In this document: positions 23,058 to 45,853 of the stretch, in pieces
How the letters are laid out: each line of letters starts with the position of its first letter
How positions within the stretch are numbered: position 1 is the stretch's first letter
From: Ciona savignyi
Taxonomy: Eukaryota; Chordata; Ascidiacea; Phlebobranchia; Cionidae
DNA: 64,000 bases
Reading direction: 5' to 3'
Assembly: GCA_000149265.1 (NCBI GenBank)
Contig: CH003422.1
Coordinates: 231,773-295,772 of the forward strand
The notes under the pieces: generated by a model
The model's input: only the letters and a program-made list of their open reading frames with translations
What the model was told of the DNA's origin: nothing
The model's database searches: none
Program-made: the position numbers and the translations under genes

Positions 23058-25206
23058 TCACACGCTTGTTTCCCGATGAACCGAAGGCTGAACTGGCTGC
23101 TCGCTTGGTTTGTTTATTGGTGTCTTGTATGCGATCAGCCCATCTAATGTAACCCCTGGTAGTGTGGGGGTGATGGGGCGCTCAGGAAAGAGGTTGCCGA
23201 CGCCGGTGTGATGTTGTAGTTTGAGCAACATGGTCTGAATAATGTTATCATGTTCGCGGGAGTTGCGTCGAGAACCGTGCAACACCTTCTGATCCAGTTG
23301 TCGGGCTCGCCGTCTGCAGCCAAACCAGGAGCATATGAGGAAGACTCCAAGTGCTAACATGAACACTCCCATCGCTAGTGGTGTAGTGCTTAACTGCTGC
23401 AGTCGTGCCCGATCCTTCCCGGTGTTGGTTTTTGCGCTCACTCCGATGCACACGAACACCAGCCCCCCAAACACCATGAGCGGAGCAAAGCCACTGGACA
23501 GTTTCGAACATCTTCTTGCGCGATCCGATTCTTGTTCTGCGGTACTCTACAGTTTATCGATTCTACCGGCCGAGTAGGTTAGTGGGTAAGAGCGTCGCCT
23601 TTCAAAAGAACGGTTGTAGAATCGAAACTGGTTGTTAGATAGTCGGTTGTGTCCTTAAACAATAAACTTAAAGGGCACTGCCTGGAAGTGTGATGAATGG
23701 GTTCCACTAAAGCTGAATTTTTTTAATCAGATACAACACACTAATAGCTCTGCTAAACCCGAACTGGCGATACACGTGTAGTAACGCCCTTTGCGTTTCT
23801 CAGCCATACCATAAATATCTTGTGCTAGTAACCCGTCAGATTCCCGATCCAATGCACTAATGGCTAAAAAGGTGCTGTTTTGTGGTTAGGCAAGCCACTT
23901 TGCGGATGTTAAATTGGCTCAAAATTTTTCACACAGTATTATTCTATTTTAACTTCTTTTACCGAGATCTTTAACTTTGTCCCAATGATGTCTTGTCCAC
24001 TCCCGTCCTATACTCCTCCGAGTCGATGTTCGACTGATCCTAGGAGCATTTATCGCTTCATCGGCAAGTGATGGCTGACGTAGCGGAAGTGTCGTCAGAA
24101 CATCGCTTAATGAGGATGATCTTGATATGTACGATATTCCCGCGGCAGATGAAGCACGGGAATGGGTGGTTGGAAAGATAAAAGTTCCACCTGGAGATGG
24201 CGCAAAAGTGTCATGTATAACCTATTGCTTCGACTCGTATACATAGAAAATACAAAAAAAAAGATTCATGTAAACCACTTATAGGAAAAAGGTTGAGCTA
24301 AGTTGACATACAGCACCATTCGGTTCTTAATATAAATACATCACAATGACTATTGTAAACGTTATCCTTTAATTGCCTGTCAGCTGTTTTTTAATATTGG
24401 AAAAATTATTTTATAGAAAAAGTCCAGGATACTTGATACAGCCTACGTCACAAACTTTAGTGCCGTTTTTGAATTTAAATTGTTAAATTGTTGTTAAACT
24501 CTTAGTAGATTTTATATGTCCGGCAATAGTAAATAGATGGGGCAAAAGTTAATTAACAGCCAGGGTAGCAGCAGTTTTGGAAGATTGTCATGACGGGTTC
24601 GGACAACTTTCGAGTTGCATCACCGTTTGGCAGCCACCAATCATTTAACGTTGTATTTATTTCGTAATTGGTCCGTTGGTGCTAAATAAACTGCCTAAAA
24701 CCTTTAATATCCAACAAGTTTGGTTTGGTCCCGAGATATTTCCGGGTCGGGCCTTGAAATATAATATCACCACTTACAATTCACACCATAGAACATTTGT
24801 TTGTTTATAAAACTTTTAAATATTCGTTTTTAGTTTGCTCAAGAAACAATTAACGTTTTATTAAAACAACGACGTTGCCACACTCTGATGTGCGAGCATC
24901 ACACAGTTGAGATCAGCATTCAATATGACGAATTATTTAAACAAAACTCAATGAAGGATACATTTTATGCTAAAGCAAACCTGACAAGCTTGAAGATGAG
25001 CCCCGGTATGCTCTGGTTGGTCCGGGTAGAAACACTTCGCTGCTTTGAACATCATTAGATTCTGCGAGATAACTCTCCGAGATGTAAACTGCGTTTGACC
25101 TTAAGCTGCCGTTGGGAGGCGTGTTACGCAGTTCACCCTGTAGATGGCTTGGTTCAATGGAAAGCACTCTGTAGGTGCGTGATCCTGGGGTGGATGAGGT
25201 GCTCAT
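23058..25206 (-). CDS. Putative protein with two transmembrane segments, family not recognised
   Basis: Three exons, right to left: 25206-24981, 24190-23963, 23536-23058. They sum to 311 codons (310 residues) with matching phases and good GT-AG sites. The ATG gives MSTSSTPGSRTYR. Residues 1-150 are Ser-rich and basic with likely phosphorylation sites (RSSSLSDVL, RISRTSTRRSIGRE), predicted cytosolic. Two hydrophobic segments follow, about residues 168-186 (FAPLMVFGGLVFVCIGVSA) and 204-226 (PLAMGVFMLALGVFLICSW), with a short charged loop between. The C-terminus after CRRRAR is polar. The hairpin topology with both ends cytosolic is reminiscent of small neuronal vesicle or TMEM-type proteins, but I cannot name a family. 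The third exon could use an acceptor 10 bp upstream, which would shift frame and lose the membrane segments; the acceptor chosen keeps them. Confidence 0.7.
23571..23722 (+). mobile_element. SINE family 1, tRNA-like 5' half
   Basis: A-box-like TTAGTGGGTAAGAGC and B-box-like GTTGTAGAATCGAAAC, followed by GGTTGTGTCCTTAAAC and GGGTTCCACTAAA. It lies in intron 2 of the two-membrane-segment gene. Confidence 0.65.
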
Positions 25207-26279
25207 TGTACAGCAACTTTAACTTAACATTTTTCCTATTAAAATCCAATCTAACAAAATATCAATTAATACTCATTATTGGTGTAAAAAAAATAAATTT
25301 CCCGACAGTGATAACGCCTGGCTTAAACTACTTCACCGAAGTAATAGCCTAAAGTTAACACTGATATTCTGTATGCAGCCACCTGTAAATCAAGTGCCTA
25401 TGACTAAGAACAAATGGTGAATATAGGTGGATTTACTTCATCTGGTTCATGACAACTGACAGTCGCCCGTGTTTGTGCTCTTTATTATGTGTCGACAACA
25501 TTAGGTAGTTTTGTGTTTTTTTGCCATTAAGTTTGTTAATTAGCAAATACTGAGAAACCTAATTTATTTTCTGAATTGTTATAGTATAATAAGGTAAAAA
25601 CAACATACTGTAACAGCTTATGACTATAACTTATATATATTTCACCATTTTTGGGGTAGAACACAACTTATTCATTTATTTTGGGGAGCTATATTTTGAC
25701 TTCCTTCAATTATTGGTAGCACATAAAAACTTTATTATGTAGTTTAGAGACAAATAACTACGGATGTTTAAAGAATCAATTTATATGGTAACAACATCTT
25801 ACTAAGATAAATATTTTTTTTATTAAAATCTAAGCATTATTAATGTTCTGTTACTTTTTATTCTTAGTACAACTATCTACGAACTGTCCAAACAAAACCC
25901 GATTCTCAACAAATCTGTAAATCAATTATAAGCTACAAATCCGCTGTGCTTGTTAATGTATTCATAATGCTTTGTTGTCGCTTCGGCTATTTGACGTCAT
26001 CACATGGTTTGAGCGTCACATCCTGTATGAAAGCGACGCAACAAAACATGTAAACAGATAAGTTGCAATCAGTTGACATTGTTTAACATACTGACTAGTG
26101 GCTAATTATTCTTCTTCTTAATATTACTTGACCTCTTTAAAGTTTAATTCAGCAAGCATAGAGCGACAAACATAATCGACAACGTTTTCGTATAAACCGA
26201 CAGAATTGCTGGCCATATACTCACGTTATATAGGTTCATTCCACTGCACGTATGTCACTGCGCAGACAAAGGGTCTTCG

Positions 26280-26370
26280 GATCAAAATCAGTCGCTGGGT
26301 AAACGAATTGTCCTCGGGCAATTATTTTTGCAGACATCACTTGAATCCAGTGGATTAATCAGTTTTACAA
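26280..26370 (+). mobile_element. SINE family 1 remnant
   Basis: CAGTCGCTGGGTAAACGAATTG, TGTCCTCGGGCAA and TCCAGTGGATTAATC occur in SINE order. Confidence 0.45.
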
Positions 26371-26827
26371 AAAAATAAACAATCGTCTTAATCATATGCA
26401 TCGCACTACAATAGTCCTGGACGATATCACCCTGGTCCTCTTTTCTCTGTTGCTAATGGAAAACAGCAACCGCCAACACCAGAAATATTGTAAAAATTGT
26501 TTTTTAAGTCATTCTTTCTGCCTCTATCAAAGAAATAATTTAAAACGAGTGCCCCTATCCCCTAAGCGAGATGGACCAGTGTATATAAGCACGACGACCA
26601 TTTTCACGTTTTTGGGAGCCGAGTTTATTTGTTTTGATGATCTTATAACTAAAAAAGGCAATCAACTTAAAAAAACAAGAAATTGCAAGACGTATAAATA
26701 AAACAATAAATGTTGTAAAATTTCTCAGTAACCACCAAAATACTATGCACTAGTATACAAAGTTTGTAAAGCAGCTGGTCCCTTAAAGTCTTTATACGTA
26801 AATGATTAGAGAAATTTAATAAATATG

Positions 26828-26848
26828 TATACATATATATATATATAT
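26828..26848. repeat. (TA)n microsatellite
   Basis: Uninterrupted alternating AT run after GTATAC. Confidence 0.85.
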
Positions 26849-27144
26849 GAAATTTTCACTTAAGTGTGTTTTTTTTAGCGCAGTGCTCGTGCCAGACATG
26901 CTCCAGTGACAGGCACGTTTATTTTCAGTGGTGTAACGCTTCTGTTATAGCTATACCTTTGAAGAATACGGTTAAAGATACGTAAATAGTAAACAAATAA
27001 ACCAACTAGCGCCACATGTTCAAATATTAATTTTGACATCGACGAGAGTATTAACCACCACTAGGCTATATATTTGTAAAGCACGCTTGTTTGTACGCAA
27101 TACGTTTAACAATTATTCTCCCTCTACAATGCAAACTGACCCAC

Positions 27145-27225
27145 AAAAAAGGCTGTAACTCAAAATGCACTATTTTTTTGTAACTTAAAATGCAATTCCA
27201 AAAAGGCTGTAACTCAAAATGCACT
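27145..27225. repeat. Short direct repeat GGCTGTAACTCAAAATGCAC
   Basis: Two exact copies of the 20-mer, with A-runs before each and a third partial copy (GTAACTTAAAATGCA) between them. Confidence 0.85.
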
Positions 27226-30200
27226 CTTACCACACCTTATTTATGGGTTTGTGCAATTTAAGTCCATTTTAAATGGAAAATATATAATCCAATTACAGTT
27301 TTGCACATCATTTAATTTAACATCTAGTGTGTTTTAAAAACTTTTAAGCGAGGTTTTAACTTTATTTCATTTGATTTAAATGAGTTTGCTGCCGCAATTT
27401 GTTTTATTTTGTTTAATTTTAGTTTTACCGGCCACCGCACTCTTTTCTGTTATAGGCCTACTGTTTGTATTTACTGACGTATTTAACTTACTATATTTTT
27501 TCCGTTTTACATGTCTCCTTTATTCTCCAAAATAGAATATATACATGAGCAATCATAAATACACTATTAGGATACAGATAAAAGACGTGGATAGTCAAAA
27601 TCAAAATAAATAGATGGAACATTTTCACGAAAAAACTTCGGAGACCATGTAACCACCATGAACCGATGTCCGGGAACCTCTCAACACTCAACCGCCCTCA
27701 AACCAGTTATCCTTAACGCTTCCGAATAACAGAAATATAATAAACTAATGAGTTTAACTTGTTAAATGCGTTAACTGATATTTATTAGATATACAAGAGT
27801 TTTGTTGCCAGCAATGGAAGACAATTTTGGACCCCTTTATAGGATGTCGGATTTGTCGGCAATTTCGCTGCGGCTGTGCATTAACAAGTTTGGTCTTGAA
27901 CATCTAGAATATTGATGTTAACATATGCCCGGTTTCAATCTGATTTTATACTTCTGTTTTTACTATTTTTAGATTTTGTCCGACCAGTTAGTCTGGCGGT
28001 TTAGTGCGATCCAAACCGGTCCTATGAAAAACGAAAAAAACATTCAAAACTAAAATGTGTTTCCTTTTCAACTGGGACCCTTTAATACTACTCGGAATTC
28101 TCTATTTTTTGCACACAAGGTACGAAATGGCCTTTGCTTCTCCAAACAAAAATTAAAAAACTATTCTGTTAAAAAATACTTAAGACCTTGTCGTTGCTCA
28201 TGCATAACGAGCTATTACGTCACAACAAAGCACTAGTCTTTTATTATTTTAGTATTCTATTGTTAAAGATAGTTTTTTTTATACGAACGGGTGAAGCGTC
28301 TCAATGAAAACATAATTATTTTGAAGTTCGGAAAGGGGATGATGATATTATAAGTGTGACTGGTTTTTGCGAAGTTAAACGATCTTTGCTCATCGGTGAA
28401 ATTAGAAAAACACTATCTTATCCAGCTTTTTATTCGCAACCCGCGCTGCGACCCCAATCGACCAAGCACAATAAAATAACCCTTTTTTTATTTAAGACTT
28501 TTACTCTCCTTTTTTCTTTTCGACGATTATGCATATATCACCTCTCTTTCTTATACTATGAAACTGGCTGCGATCGTGTGCTGTTTTCGTTTCTAATAAT
28601 TGGTATGCTTGTCTCGACGTCAAGTTAATAATTAAGAAAGAGTACGTTTGCGTATCTCTTGCCAAGAAAGCGGAACTACTTCAGGTTTTATTACTAAACC
28701 ATGTTCGAACCATTTACAAAATATTATTTATCATGATTAACAGTGGAACTGTAATCGCGTAGTCTATTTTTCTAATGTTTATTTTTCTAATGTTTATTTT
28801 TGAACGTCATAATCGATTTTATAAAGACAAAGAAGTGTGAAGAAAAAAGATCACTAAACGATTTTTAAAATCATTTTTGTTGATGGGGAAATTTAAGGAA
28901 GGGAAGGAGGAAAGCAAGAAAACTACACACTTAAAATAAGGATTATGGCGTCAGAGTTATTGTTTGGCAGAGATTCGGGTTTAAGTTAGGGGTATGTCAA
29001 AGATTGTGTTTTTATACTTATAGTTGGCAATTTCCTACCCTTTAGTGTTGCCTTGTGTTAGTGTGGTTATTAACATAGTGAATGATTTTAGTGTATGTAG
29101 CAGTCATGGAATCATCAATTATTACATTATCGAAGTTGATTCAATTTAAATTTCTTGTTAACTTATAAATTTAACCTGATAATGCCAACCGATGATGACT
29201 TAATTGTTACTGGAAAATAAGAAAGTAGTAATAAGTGCACTTTATGACAAAAGAAATGCTTACCTTCATATTATCGTATTGTATGTAATCATTGTGTGGT
29301 TTAATAGTGATTGCATGTTAAATAGTGTTACCAAATCCTATCATAAAAATAGACCCAATGTTGATAATCATCACAGTTTTCGTTTTAAAATAACTGTATC
29401 ATGAAACACACAACACACCATTAATAACCTTGTTCAAACATTTGGACACAATTTTCAGTTTAAAACGACCTCATACAGTTGTAATAATTCAACAACGGTG
29501 TAATATTATGGTGTGTTAATAGTGTTGTAAAGCTAAACTTGCTAATTATTAACAGCTTCAGTTCAATTTTATGTTTCTTGGACCATTAGAAATTCCCGTT
29601 ATATATATTTTTTATCGTTGTATTGTTAGATTCTGCTTAACACAATGTTGCATATGTAAAAGCCATTTTACTCCCAATAGATCTATGTTTCACCAGGACC
29701 AATAATCAATATCACTAATCCTTTTACCACCGCACCGCGATCAATGTGAGTAAATATGGAACAAATAGCCGACATGCTACACGCCATGCTAAAGAAATCC
29801 TGAAGTGAAAGTAACAGTGATTTTCATTTGAATAGCAATAATTACCATGTAATTGTTGATATAATTATAATACTAATTCAACTACTGCTTGCCAACCAAA
29901 TGATTGGCTCCCCGAATTTTCATACTTCATTTCACCATAATGTCTAACCTTTAATTGTTTTTTTATGTGTTGCATGTTCATAATTACATTGACTTTTATT
30001 TGGAACTAGAACTTAATTAACTTTGTATAGTTACCGGTACATTTTAGCGTTTTATTTAATGGAATCTACACTATTAATGTGTTTTTATATGATGATGTTT
30101 TAGTTTTTTGGCCAATTAGGGGGGTTGTACAGGATAGTTTTTAATTGAATACTGACAATATATCAACTGGTAATATTGCTATCAGTTTGCACTGCAGGCG

Positions 30201-33200
30201 GTTGTGGGTTTCAGGCCTATAAGTTTAAACATAATTCACCTTTGTTGGTACCCTGGTGTAGATAAAGAAAGATGCATTAATTAGATGTAAAGATGTGTAA
30301 TGTTAAGCCTAAATTTTATGTAGGCAAAGAATGCTCATTTCTCAATATTTGTTAAATTAGTTTAGTTAGCCCCTTTCACTGTGGACAACCTCAATTAAAT
30401 CTGTGAACTAGTACAGATTAAGAAGTTTTCTCATTATAAACAAATATAAATGCATAGGGAAAAAGTATAAAAGTGGCATTAAACTGAAGCACACCAGTTA
30501 ATGTAATCAAAAGCCCTTGAAGCTGAACAGGTGAATCTAATCAAAGTGATGGGGGATAAAACACAAATTATCATGTTGTCTTGACAATTTATTTTTATTT
30601 TTTTTCACCATAGTGTATTAAATAGACTATTCACTTATATTTAGCAGTATACATGTCTGTAATTTTACAAAAGGTTAGCCTATTTTTAGGATTAAGCTTA
30701 AATGAGATTTCCAAGTAAAATATGAATTTAAATTCACGGCACTGAAAAAAAAATGGCCGATAAACTTAATGGGTGTTGCTGAATGTTCATTTTACAATTA
30801 AATCAGCATTTAATGTTGCAATTTTGTGTTCTGTTTTGATTTAGCAGAAACAACTTGTATGGTTTCCTTTAAATGTTTTTTATACTTTGCCTTATCAGTA
30901 ATAATATAAATTATATAATATAATAAATCAGCATTTGTGTGGTACAATCTTTAATGCATAATTTCCCAGTGTCACAGCAATTGCTACTTTAGACAGCAGT
31001 GCTACAGCATTCCTGCATGTTGTAAATTATTTATTGCCCATATAACACCATACTGTTGTATGCATCAGTGCGTTGTTCACTCAGCCATCCATTTAGGACT
31101 TAATGATGCTTAAATATGCCTTGATTGTAGATTTGTATTAGAAATGATGTATAAACATCAGCAAAGTTGGCAACATGCCCTTGGGATGTAAGAGGTTAAG
31201 TTTGTATGTGTTGACATAGTTGTTGACATCTTATGACAGCCATGCATGTAGCTGGCATGTTCGTGATACCTCCACCTTCTATTTTCATCGACAGTATTGT
31301 GTTCATGATGCTATTATTATATATATTATGTCATGGTATTATTAGAAGCCCATGTAGTTGTGGTAGGAATGATTAGGTGCATGCTGTGGCAACAAACAGG
31401 TAAGGATTACTGTGGTTAAACTGTTTTTTTTTCAAATCAAATGTCTGCTCTTTGTATTAACTTATATCTCATTAAATAGTGAAATCATGACTTCTCATTA
31501 CGTGAGACACCGAGTTGGAATTGGTTAGTTTAACCTCTTTATTTGCAGACTGTGTTTAGGCCTGTTTCTAATGCTGATATTTGGTGTTGAATTGGACATC
31601 CACTGATGGATGTTACCTGACATTGGATAATCACAGAGGCAAATTATGAACTTGACTGAATAACTATGTCTACGGAAATTTCAATGGGTATCTGCAACTG
31701 CAGCAGTGGGGATACAATCACCTTCTCTGTTCTGGTACTTATTTTTATTCTTTTTGTTAATAATTTATTTGTAATTGTCACTTTTTGCAGTAGTTGGCCA
31801 ATGGACATGGCAAGATACCAGTAGTTCACTTTGTCCTATAAATATAGCTTCCTTAAGGTTAGGAGCACATAATAATGGAATATTGTAATAATTTGTGCAA
31901 TAACTTTGTATGTGTTAGTAGGAATTGCTTAAGCTTTGGAAAGTTATACATTACGGCACTGGTATCATTATCCCCCTTGTTTGAAATTTTAAGGCGATAT
32001 TCTGGGATAAAATTAACTATAGCGCGCTAGATTTCAACCCATTATACAACTGAAACGACCCATTACACAACCAAAAAAAGGCAAATTCGTAATACTAGTC
32101 GCTAAAAAAGGATGTTTAAATGGCCACTTAAAACGGAATTAAGTCAAGACCCTCAGTTATTCCTTGTAACATCATAAAGTTGTACTTTTTAGTAACTCTT
32201 TTATATATCGATAGCGCACTGAAGTTATGTTTAAATAGCTCATAAATAAATTTGTTAACAGCAGGTTAATCATTGTTGGATTCTAGGAAAAAACACTCTT
32301 GATTGTAAACAAGTCTTTAATATTATTGAAATTGTAATTAAAATTTTAAAATTAATTGATCCTTACAGCAGTTCCTTCGATTTTGCGGTTTATGTGTGTG
32401 AGCCAGTTATCTTTAAGTTGTAATGATTTCCCATAAAACATGTATTTGCAATCTTGTTTAGGTAATGTTCTTCATGTATTACATAACTCCCTTATCCCTT
32501 CATTTATAACCACCAACTGCTAATGCGTTCGGCCTATAAAAAACATAAAATGTCAGCATTCCAGTGTGGGTTAGCCATCTGCTTCGATTAATGTTCATTT
32601 TGTTGTTCGCATAGTCATGGTTGGTAGCCTTTTGTTTAACAGTTACTGACTGCTAATAATGGTAACTACATATAAATATAAAGAGTTATAATAGTTACCT
32701 ATAACGAATAAAATATTTTACACAATTTAGTTAATTGAAACTTCTCAAAATTTATTGAGTTCAAATTCCGTAAACTATTTTGTAAACAAAATTTATCATG
32801 TTTAATCTGCTTATATACAAATCATTCTTTTTTATTGACATTTGTACAAAGGTTGATAAAAATATCTAATCCTCAAAAGTAAAAGGTTTTGTTGCAATTT
32901 TATATGTGGATATCATCGACCATTTAACCAAAAAAGCGACATTGTGACATTATAATGAACAGGAGAATAAAAATGCTTTTGAACCGCCACAATGCTTTTA
33001 AGCCCTAAACGAAAGCAGAATCCAAATACACAAAACCTATTTTTCCATTTCCATTCCTTTTTTTGCATTTCCATTCCTAGTTTTTTTACAAAAAGAAACT
33101 TCTGTGGGCCATGTTACCAAATCAAAAAGTCGAATACTTGTTATGCGAGTACAAGATATGCAAAGCGTAAGGTATTAACAAACTGGCATGTACTCTATGT

Positions 33201-33675
33201 GATTCCTGATCTTTTTCGCAACATGCTTTTTAACATTACCAACAGTTACAAATTCTTAAATTCTTTTTTGTTTAAAAGTGTTGTTAATAGAATGCAAAGA
33301 TAATTTTTAAAAGTAAATAAAAACAGCTTGTATTAAGCCCAGTCAAGATTAAAATCATATTTACGGGTAAATAATAAATGGATACTTTAGGTGCAGTACT
33401 GAGAAAAATGTTCATTGAGCAGATTTTATTCCATCCATAGTGTTAAAAAAATTGTCTTGTCAAATCCACTAAAAAAGATATTTGCTTATTGACCATAACA
33501 TGTTTGTTTATACCTCATTGTTACCTAGTCCTTAGCTATTTTTACTCATCTAATTTTTTCTTCGAAGTATCCACATCTGACCTTAAGTGTCTACAATTAA
33601 AAAATTGTTACTTATTTGTGACAGTCTTAGAATAGTAATTTTGGGTGTTTAGTACTTTGATGTCATACCTTGCAG

Positions 33676-44862
<11,187 letters not shown>

Positions 44863-44869
44863 TCATTCC

Positions 44870-45130
44870 AGTGCATATTTACCCACACTTCACCCATGCT
44901 AACCCACACTTCACACATGCTAACCCACATGTCACCCATGTTAACCTACATGTCACCCATGCTAACACTTTACATATATCTCTTCACACCGCAGACATGT
45001 TAACCCCCATATGTCACCCATGTTAACTTGACCCACACTACACTCATATTAACCAACATGATATCCTAACCCACATATCACCCATGCTAACCCACACTTC
45101 ACTTATATTAACCCACCTGTCACTCATGGG
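44870..45130 (+). repeat. Minisatellite of a ~21-bp TAACCCACACTTCACCCATGC unit
   Basis: About ten imperfect units of the type CTAACCCACANNTCACCCATG fill the gap between the two alternative BK terminal exons. It is C/A-rich on the sense strand. Confidence 0.85.
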
Positions 45131-45136
45131 TTGCAG

Positions 45137-45386
45137 GAAAGCGTCAGGCACATGGCAAGAGAAATCAACTCATCCACTAGATGCGCACCTGCGGCCATTA
45201 GAGCCGCAACCAGCTAACAACTCGCTCCCCCACCCCAGACACGGGAGGGCGCCAAACAGCAACCGTCACCCCCGACCCCCCAGGTACGATGAAGATTGGA
45301 AGCAACCGACCAATCACAAGCCGTCTACTGACAATAAACAGCAACCGCGAAGAAGATCGAACAAATATGACGTCATTGTAGCGTGA
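45137..45386 (+). CDS. BK channel alternative terminal exon B
   Basis: A good 3' splice site (CATGGGTTGCAG) ends at 45136 in the same phase as exon A. It can therefore replace exon A after 44471, giving a 1158-residue product. It encodes 82 residues rich in Pro, Asn and basic residues (RAPNSNRHPRPPRYDED, QQPRRRSNKYDVIVA) and stops at TGA 45384-45386. The hydrophobic end VIVA differs from exon A. No transcript evidence is available here. Confidence 0.7.
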
Positions 45387-45853
45387 CGTCACATCTTCAG
45401 CGTGCTTGTGAAATCCAGATTGTGATAAATACTATTTTCGTGTGTTGTTGTTGTTTTAGAAACATCGTTTATTTACGCTCTTGATACTTTGTTAATTCTG
45501 TATGATGGTACCTAGCACTAATTCTGTGGATTATTTTGCACATGCAATCCCATAAACGCATAATTGCTATACACGAATTGTGGTTGACATTACGACAGGA
45601 ATTCTAATTTACTTAGGACATCACGTCTAGGAAGTTATATACGTTATCACAATTTAGAAAACTGTCGTTAATAATGGCATGAATACGAGGATCTTAAACA
45701 CCGAATGTCACTAAGGTGTTCATACCGAATATCGCACCAAGTAAACGGGGTTTGGAGCTAGCGCCTGTAAGAAATATATTCACGTAAGATGGCAAGCATA
45801 GGCAACGTTCTCTTTAATGTTTGTGTTATATTCATAACAAGAATTGTGACGTT
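45387..45853. other. Convergent intergenic gap between BK and the 174-residue gene
   Basis: 467 bp that must hold the 3' ends of both converging transcripts. No further exon is recognised. Confidence 0.6.

Larger units (their letters stand above)
25207..33675. other. Gene-poor 8.5 kb between the two-TM gene and the BK channel
   Basis: AT-rich with no recognisable domain on either strand. It should contain the promoters of the minus-strand gene ending at 25206 and of the BK channel, plus the first BK exon(s) with the start codon, which I could not identify. A strong donor after a short ATG stretch (ATGCTGTGGCAACAAACAG|GTAAGG near 31381) was considered, but it is in phase 1 while BK exon 33676 needs phase 0. 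It contains a TA microsatellite, a short direct repeat at 27145-27225 and a SINE remnant at 26280-26370. Confidence 0.6.

Noticed and set aside
31375..31405. ATGCTGTGGCAACAAACAG with a strong GTAAGG donor as BK first exon
   Set aside because: It leaves phase 1 whereas the S0 exon needs phase 0; no acceptor shift in the S0 exon reconciles them.
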